Source: Elusimicrobiota bacterium
Lineage (GTDB): Bacteria; Elusimicrobiota; Elusimicrobia; Elusimicrobiales; Elusimicrobiaceae
Assembly (NCBI GenBank): GCA_009778915.1
Contig: WRFH01000005.1
Location: 1 to 64,000, forward strand
Direction of reading: 5' to 3'
DNA length: 64,000 nucleotides
Positions 60,165 to 64,000 of the stretch are shown piece by piece; within the stretch, counting starts at the first letter, position 1; each line of letters opens with the position of its first letter. The notes beneath the pieces were generated by a model. The model made no database searches. It saw only the letters and a list, made by a program, of their open reading frames with translations, and was not told the DNA's origin. Position numbers and translations under genes: made by a program.

Positions 60165-60890
60165 ATGAAAAAGATTTTAATGATTTTAATTTCAGGGTTT
60201 TTGGCCGCTTCCGCTTTTGCAAACGGGAGTTATAAAGATTTTTCCGCCAACGTGACGGCGGATAATCTTAAATACTTTGCAAAAGACTTGGGCGGTCTTA
60301 TGGGCGCGGGCACTTTTACGACGGGGCGCGTGCTCGGCTGGGGCGGTTTTCAGGTGGGGCCGCACGCTTCAATGTGGTTTAAACCGTCTGACAACGATAC
60401 CGCGCTGGGGGATCCGGCTAAAGCAGGCGCAATGATTATGCCGTGGATGCAGGCCGATATCGGTTTCCCGTGGCGTATTGACGGTTTTATACGCGCCGGC
60501 ACGTGGGACGGGCTTACCACGGCGGGCGGCGGGTTCCGCTGGGGCATTTTCAGGCCGACGCAGACGGAGTGGGCTTTCCAGACAATGGTTGTAGCGGCGG
60601 CGGACGCCGGCGTGGCGGACAGTTTTTCCGTCGCGCATTATCACGGCAGCCTGGTGCTTTCCATGACGATGAAATATTTTACGCCGTATATTTCCGCCGG
60701 CGTTGACAATACGTCAGTGACTGTCAAAGACGTGCGTTCCTCAATGGACGGCATGGTGGAAAATGTGTGGACTCCGCGTTTTTTGGCGGGCATGAATTTT
60801 AAACTGCCGATGTATCTTGACCTGAGCCTTGCCGGGAACTGGGCCAATTACGGCCCCGGCGCGGAAGCAAGTTTTACGATGAGATTTTAA
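60165..60890 (+). CDS. Putative outer-membrane beta-barrel protein
   Basis: A 241-residue protein with a signal peptide (MKKILMILISGFLAASAFA) and repeated alternating-hydrophobic strands rich in Gly, Trp and Tyr (GWGGFQVGPHASMWF, WAFQTMVVAA, YFTPYISAG). It ends SFTMRF; a terminal Phe is typical of proteins folded by the BAM complex. No Shine-Dalgarno sequence is seen and TATAAT ends six bases before the ATG, so it could be transcribed separately as a leaderless mRNA. Function unknown. Confidence 0.75.
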   Translation: MKKILMILISGFLAASAFANGSYKDFSANVTADNLKYFAKDLGGLMGAGTFTTGRVLGWGGFQVGPHASMWFKPSDNDTALGDPAKAGAMIMPWMQADIGFPWRIDGFIRAGTWDGLTTAGGGFRWGIFRPTQTEWAFQTMVVAAADAGVADSFSVAHYHGSLVLSMTMKYFTPYISAGVDNTSVTVKDVRSSMDGMVENVWTPRFLAGMNFKLPMYLDLSLAGNWANYGPGAEASFTMRF

Positions 60891-60891
60891 T

Positions 60892-61638
60892 ATGGACGAA
60901 AAAGCCGAAATATTCCAGCGGCATTTTAAAACGGGATTTTTAAAAGCGTCCGCCGTGTTTGCCATATGGTTTGTTATTTATAATACTGTCGTTCTTGCCG
61001 CCGGTTTATTATCCAAATTTTTTATCCCGCAGACGTCCGACGGCTCGGCCAATATGCTTCTGTTTTTGATTTTTTACGCCGTTTCATATTATGCGCTGTG
61101 GGTTGGCATAGTTCTTATCTTCGGCGGAAAATTTAATAAAACGGATTTTATCAGGACCGCCGCGCGGCAGTGGTGGTTTTTGGCTGTGATTTTTATATTT
61201 CAGGCGCTGCTTTCATATTCTTCTTCCGTACTTACCTACATGACGCAAAATAATATTATGACGGCTGATAATTTATTTAAAAATATGCAGCTGTTCTTTC
61301 TTGCCGTGGGCGCGGTCAAAATATTTTTTACCTGCATGTTTCTGATAACGGCGAGGCTGGGGGTTTCTCTGACCGTCGGAGTAAAAGAAAAACTTAAGGA
61401 TAACTGGCGCGTGATTGCCGTTTTTCTGTCCGCCTCCGTGGTTTTCAGCATTATCGCGCTGGGCGGTTTCTGGGTTTTCGGCATGAGAATGATGGGTATA
61501 TTCTCCGGCTGGGGCGGGCGTATATTAATGCTTTTACTTTCCTTTGTGCCGCAGTATGTCCAGTATGTGTTTATACCGTTTATCGCGCTGCCGTTCGTCG
61601 TTATGCCGCCCGCGGCTTCGTCTGAGAAAACCAATTAA
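60892..61638 (+). CDS. Integral membrane protein of unknown function
   Basis: A 248-residue protein with about five or six hydrophobic helices (for example ASAVFAIWFVIYNTVVLAAG, a Leu/Phe-rich helix near 60-85, IAVFLSASVVFSIIALGGF) and a short C-terminal SSEKTN. The general build is like Yip1-type or other small membrane proteins; no motif defines it. The ATG lies one base after the barrel gene stop. Confidence 0.7.
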   Translation: MDEKAEIFQRHFKTGFLKASAVFAIWFVIYNTVVLAAGLLSKFFIPQTSDGSANMLLFLIFYAVSYYALWVGIVLIFGGKFNKTDFIRTAARQWWFLAVIFIFQALLSYSSSVLTYMTQNNIMTADNLFKNMQLFFLAVGAVKIFFTCMFLITARLGVSLTVGVKEKLKDNWRVIAVFLSASVVFSIIALGGFWVFGMRMMGIFSGWGGRILMLLLSFVPQYVQYVFIPFIALPFVVMPPAASSEKTN

Positions 61639-61648
61639 ATTCTTAATA

Positions 61649-61657
61649 TGCTAAAAT
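61649..61657 (+). promoter_or_regulatory. Extended -10 of tRNA-Leu(CAG)
   Basis: TGCTAAAAT ending nine bases before the tRNA 5' end. No strong -35. Confidence 0.6.
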
Positions 61658-61666
61658 GTATTTAAT

Positions 61667-61751
61667 GGGCGGGTGGCGGAACTGGCAGACGCGTACGGCT
61701 CAGGACCGTATGAGTGTATAACTCTTAAGGGTTCAAGTCCCTTTCCGCCCA
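61667..61751 (+). tRNA. tRNA-Leu (anticodon CAG)
   Basis: Class II tRNA: acceptor GGGCGGG/TCCGCCC (one G.T), anticodon stem TACGG/CCGTA around CTCAGGA, long variable arm GAGTGTATAACTC, T-loop GGTTCAAGTCC. CCA is not encoded. Confidence 0.95.
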
Positions 61752-61757
61752 TAAAAT

Positions 61758-61797
61758 AAAAAGGCTGAATGATAAGAAACTATCATTCAGCCTTTTT
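61758..61797 (+). terminator. Terminator of tRNA-Leu(CAG)
   Basis: Perfect 17-bp stem, arms 61758-61774 and 61781-61797, 6-nt loop, T-run. A second perfect 17-bp hairpin (arms 61804-61820 and 61827-61843) follows at once. Confidence 0.9.
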
Positions 61798-61849
61798 ATT
61801 TTTGTTTTTTATAACGCGCATACATCTGCGCGTTATAAAAAACAATCCC

Positions 61850-61982
61850 CAAATCTTTGGCCGAATTTGAATTTTTAATGACGAGAGCACACACCGTGTC
61901 CGCGCGGGAACGGAAAACGGCCCCGCGCTACCCGCACCAGTGTGCCCGTCGTCATTAAAAATTCAAATTCGGCTCAAATCTT
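61850..61982. mobile_element. Small foldback element with 25-bp arms and flanking direct repeats
   Basis: Perfect 25-bp inverted arms (61860-61884, 61949-61973) surround a 64-bp core that can extend the stem (GCACAC/GTGTGC) and form GCGCGGG/CCCGCGC. CAAATCTT occurs just outside each arm (61850-61857 and 61975-61982), like an 8-bp target duplication. It has no reading frame. It may be a MITE or, less likely, a structured RNA. A further hairpin (TTGCGC/GCGCAA) lies at about 61997-62027. Confidence 0.6.
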
Positions 61983-62051
61983 AGGGGCCCCCAAAAAAAT
62001 TGCGCAAAAAACGGCACGCGCAATTTTTTAACAACATGCACGGCATTTAAA

Positions 62052-62726
62052 CTATGAAGTCAGTTTCCTTACATCTGATATTTCAAAATTATTTTTACGG
62101 TATTTTATAATTCCTTCCGCGCGCAGGGCGGCAAGCTCGCGCGAGAGCGCCGCGCGGTTGACGCATAAATATTCCGCCATGGCGGCCCTGTCATGCGGGA
62201 TTTTAAAGCGTAAAACCCCGCCGTTTAACTTCGTCTGACGCAGAAGATACGCGGAAATTTTTGCGCGCGTGGAGGGTTTGGAAACTATTTCAATTTTGTT
62301 TTTCAGCTCCGCCCCGTAAAGGCTTACATGTTTAAGCAGGTTTGCCAAAAATAAGTCTCCGGCGGCGCTTTTCGGCGCGGAAAGAAGCGCTTTATAATTG
62401 ATAAACATAACCGTGCAGTTTTCCTGCGCGGAGACCGATAAAGAATCATTCTGCGTTCCGGCGCAGACAAGCAGCTCAGCAAACAGCCTGCCTGGTCCGG
62501 CAATTTCAGTTTTTGCCTTTTTGCCGAAAATATCCAAATCTGATACTTCCGCAAGTCCTTCCAAAACTATTCCAAACTCAGCCGGGACGCTCCCGGGCGC
62601 TATTATTACGTCCCGCGCGGCATAATTTTTAACTCGTGCGGCACCGCGTAATAAATTTGCCATATCCTGCTTAAAAATTCCGGCAAAAAGCGGGATATTG
62701 GAGAGGAAAAGTATATATTTTTCCAT
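62052..62726 (-). CDS. Crp/Fnr-family transcription regulator
   Basis: A 224-residue regulator: N-terminal cyclic-nucleotide-binding-type beta-roll (residues ~15-125, LEGLAEVSDLDIFGKKAKTEIAGPGRLFAELLV), a dimerisation helix, and a C-terminal winged helix (AAMAEYLCVNRAALSRELAALRAEGIIKYRKN, about 178-210). The N-terminus lacks the Cys cluster of oxygen-sensing Fnr, and the cAMP-binding Arg/Ser set of Crp is not evident, so the signal is unknown. A 16-bp palindrome overlaps its probable transcription start, suggesting autoregulation. Confidence 0.9.
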   Translation of the reverse strand: MEKYILFLSNIPLFAGIFKQDMANLLRGAARVKNYAARDVIIAPGSVPAEFGIVLEGLAEVSDLDIFGKKAKTEIAGPGRLFAELLVCAGTQNDSLSVSAQENCTVMFINYKALLSAPKSAAGDLFLANLLKHVSLYGAELKNKIEIVSKPSTRAKISAYLLRQTKLNGGVLRFKIPHDRAAMAEYLCVNRAALSRELAALRAEGIIKYRKNNFEISDVRKLTS

Positions 62727-62744
62727 AAAAACCTCTAAAAATTA

Positions 62745-62772
62745 GGTTGCAATTGCAACCGATATTATAGCA
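62745..62772 (-). promoter_or_regulatory. Promoter and palindromic operator of the Crp/Fnr gene
   Basis: Minus strand: TTGCTATAAT (extended -10, plus 62764-62772 plus one base) then, three bases on, the perfect palindrome GGTTGCAATTGCAACC (plus 62745-62760), which covers the predicted start site. The symmetrical TTGCA..TGCAA halves suit a dimer of the Crp/Fnr type. Confidence 0.7.
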
Positions 62773-62796
62773 AATTTTATGTTTGTATAGATGAAT

Positions 62797-63024
62797 AAGA
62801 CTCCGTCCTCCTATTTTGTCCCTCTCCCCTCCGGGGGAGAGGGCACGGGTGAGGGGGACGTTACACAATATGCGCCGTAAGTCTGTAAATCTATTCAAGA
62901 CATCGCCTTTCCGGGGCCGATAAGGGGAAAACCTAAGTTTATGAACGACACATCAATATTGTTGTGTACATAATGTGTACACACCCCCTCACCCCGGCCC
63001 TCTCCCCAGGAGGGGAGAGGGAGA
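62797..63024. repeat. Dispersed repeat B, copy 3
   Basis: Same orientation as copy 2: AAGACTCCGTCCTC, palindrome CCTCTCCCCTCCGGGGGAGAGG, GGTGAGGGGG, CGCCGTAAGTCTG, CCGGGGCCGATAAGG, GTGTACATAATGTGTACAC, and right end CCCCCTCACC with CTCCCCAGGAGGGGAGAGG. It fills the space between the Crp/Fnr promoter and the rplS terminator. Confidence 0.85.
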
Positions 63025-63048
63025 ACTCTCCCAGGATAATGAAAATAA

Positions 63049-63078
63049 AAAAAGCCCGTCCTGAAGGACGGGCTTTTT
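63049..63078 (-). terminator. Terminator of trmD-rplS
   Basis: Perfect 13-bp stem AAAAAGCCCGTCC/GGACGGGCTTTTT, loop TGAA, 16 bp past the rplS stop. Confidence 0.9.
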
Positions 63079-63094
63079 GTTTATTTGTATATCG

Positions 63095-63541
63095 TTATTT
63101 GGTTTCGGCCGGTTTTTCTTCCAGTTTTGTTTCTTCAACCGGGGCGGGGGCGGCTTCGGCTTCCGTCTGCGCGCCGTCTTTGTCGGACGCGGCGGTGGAT
63201 TTGCCTACGTTTATGTCTTTTAGTCTGGCCGCTTTGCCGGACAGGTCTTTGATGTAATTAAGTTTCGCGCGGCGTACTTTGCCGGATTTCAAAACCTCAA
63301 TGCTTTCCACGCGGGGGGAGTGCAGCGGGAAAATTCTTTCCACGCCTACGCCGAAGGAAATTTTGCGCACCGTAAAAGTTTCGCTTATTCCGCTGCCTTT
63401 GCGCGCTATCACCAGCCCGTCAAAAGCCTGCAGCCTTTCGTTATCGCCCTCAACAACTTTCACCATAACTTTAACCGTGTCGCCGGCTTTAAAGTCAGGT
63501 ATATTGGTTTTAAGGTTATGTTTTATGTCATTTATGTTCAT
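63095..63541 (-). CDS. rplS: 50S ribosomal protein L19
   Basis: A 148-residue protein. Core residues ~10-110 are L19 ([66 protein letters not shown]); the C-terminal ~40 residues are an acidic Ala/Glu/Pro/Lys tail ([19 protein letters not shown]) not present in most L19 proteins. It lies eight bases after trmD, the usual pairing. Confidence 0.96.
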   Translation of the reverse strand: MNINDIKHNLKTNIPDFKAGDTVKVMVKVVEGDNERLQAFDGLVIARKGSGISETFTVRKISFGVGVERIFPLHSPRVESIEVLKSGKVRRAKLNYIKDLSGKAARLKDINVGKSTAASDKDGAQTEAEAAPAPVEETKLEEKPAETK

Positions 63542-63549
63542 AACAACTG

Positions 63550-64000
63550 TTATCTCCGTTTCTTTCCTGTTGCTGAGAGGAGCAAATCAGGTCTAAATTT
63601 TTTTGTGATTTTTAAAGCTTCGCCGCGGCGCCAATTCTCTATTTCTTTATGGTTGCCGCTTAAAAGCACGGCGGGCACTTTTTTGCCGCGCCAGACTTCG
63701 GGCCGCGTGTACTGCGGCGCTTCCAGCAAATTATTTTCAAAACTTTCGTTTTCCGCGACTCCGGCTTTTTTAAAGGTGCCGGGCAGTAAACGCGTAATCG
63801 CGTCTATCATTACGACGGCCGCCGGTTCTCCGCCGGTCAAAATGAAATCGCCCAAAGAAATTTCCAAATCAAAATAAGGGTAAACCCTCGCGTCAACGCC
63901 CTCATAATGACCGCAGACAAAAACCAGATGTTTCTTTTTCGCAAGTTTTTTAGCCAGAGACTGGGTAAAAACTTTGCCCCGCGGACTTGTGTATATTACG
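63550..64000 (-). CDS. trmD: tRNA (guanine-N1)-methyltransferase, 5' end outside window
   Basis: The C-terminal 150 residues of TrmD. The frame runs to the window edge. Visible: [28 protein letters not shown] (part of the trefoil-knot SAM site), [28 protein letters not shown], and [18 protein letters not shown]. It methylates G37 of tRNAs to prevent frameshifts. The partner rplS follows directly. Confidence 0.96.
   Translation of the reverse strand, partial: VIYTSPRGKVFTQSLAKKLAKKKHLVFVCGHYEGVDARVYPYFDLEISLGDFILTGGEPAAVVMIDAITRLLPGTFKKAGVAENESFENNLLEAPQYTRPEVWRGKKVPAVLLSGNHKEIENWRRGEALKITKKFRPDLLLSATGKKRR

Noticed and set aside
61850-62030. 6S RNA, SRP RNA or RNase P RNA
   Set aside because: None of the conserved blocks I know for these RNAs is present, and a 25-bp perfect stem is not typical of 6S RNA. 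A novel RNA cannot be excluded.
62671-63257. Open frames across repeat B copy 3 and the rplS terminator
   Set aside because: They run through the Crp/Fnr promoter, palindromes or the antisense of rplS; no independent evidence for coding.

Overview
The window is a contiguous piece of a diderm bacterial chromosome of moderate G+C content. I see lipid A synthesis (lpxK), a family 9 (heptosyltransferase-type) glycosyltransferase, lipoproteins, a putative outer-membrane beta-barrel ending in Phe, type IV pilus genes, and several one-gene prepilins scattered among housekeeping operons. Scattered orphan pilin genes, sugar fermentation genes and large lineage-specific secreted proteins together suggest a gut member of the Elusimicrobiota (Elusimicrobium-like). 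That placement is an inference from gene content; the window has no rRNA to test it.

Layout. 1-6.0 kb: the 3' part of a large Cys-rich repeat surface protein and two paralogous exported proteins, one with a type IX-secretion-like C-terminal domain and one a lipoprotein. 6.2-15.6 kb: tRNA-Thr, a small Cys/His-rich protein, then a division and core-growth cluster (membrane protein, TPR protein, ftsQ, ftsA, ftsZ, pilT-like, cmk, plsC, rpsA). 15.8-20.9 kb: a 1706-residue exported protein ending in a major-facilitator-like membrane domain. 20.9-28.6 kb, minus strand: a complete galactose catabolic set (aldose 1-epimerase, Na+/sugar symporter, galK, a DUF3137-ankyrin membrane protein, galE, galT). 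29-33 kb: two pilins, pgk and gap, the latter behind a large foldback sequence. 33-41 kb: folP, a minus-strand rnhB-yraN-purine nucleoside phosphorylase-TPR-paralogue pair operon, a third pilin, a glycosyltransferase and a polysaccharide deacetylase. 40.5-45.7 kb: an lpxK/membrane protein operon flanked by two co-regulated Cys-rich secreted proteins. 46-47.5 kb: tRNA-Lys, tRNA-Leu and trigger factor in one probable transcript. 47.7-56.6 kb: a DUF885 protein and a PyrR-attenuated pyrimidine operon (pyrR-B-C-ldt-K-D-hydrolase-F). 56.7-61.8 kb: two M24 peptidases, efp, small exported and membrane proteins, tRNA-Leu. 61.8-64 kb: a foldback element, a Crp/Fnr regulator with a palindromic operator, rplS and partial trmD.

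How the parts work together. Galactose would enter through the sodium symporter, be converted to the alpha anomer, phosphorylated and exchanged into the UDP-sugar pool, and then enter glycolysis, for which pgk and gap are also here. The pyr operon makes UMP using the NAD-linked PyrDB/PyrK enzyme; pyrE and carAB are not in the window. Operons are compact, with many ATGA and TAATG start/stop overlaps.

Non-coding DNA is unusually structured. Two families of dispersed palindrome-rich repeats (A, four copies; B, three copies) occupy intergenic spaces, one sitting between ftsA and ftsZ. There are also two long perfect-arm foldbacks and many perfectly symmetrical terminator hairpins. Promoters commonly show an extended -10 (TGCTAAAAT or TGCTATAAT). 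The observations most worth following up are the two foldbacks, the Cys-rich protein family with its shared promoter element, the giant transporter chimera, the T9SS-like C-terminal domain, and the pyr leader.
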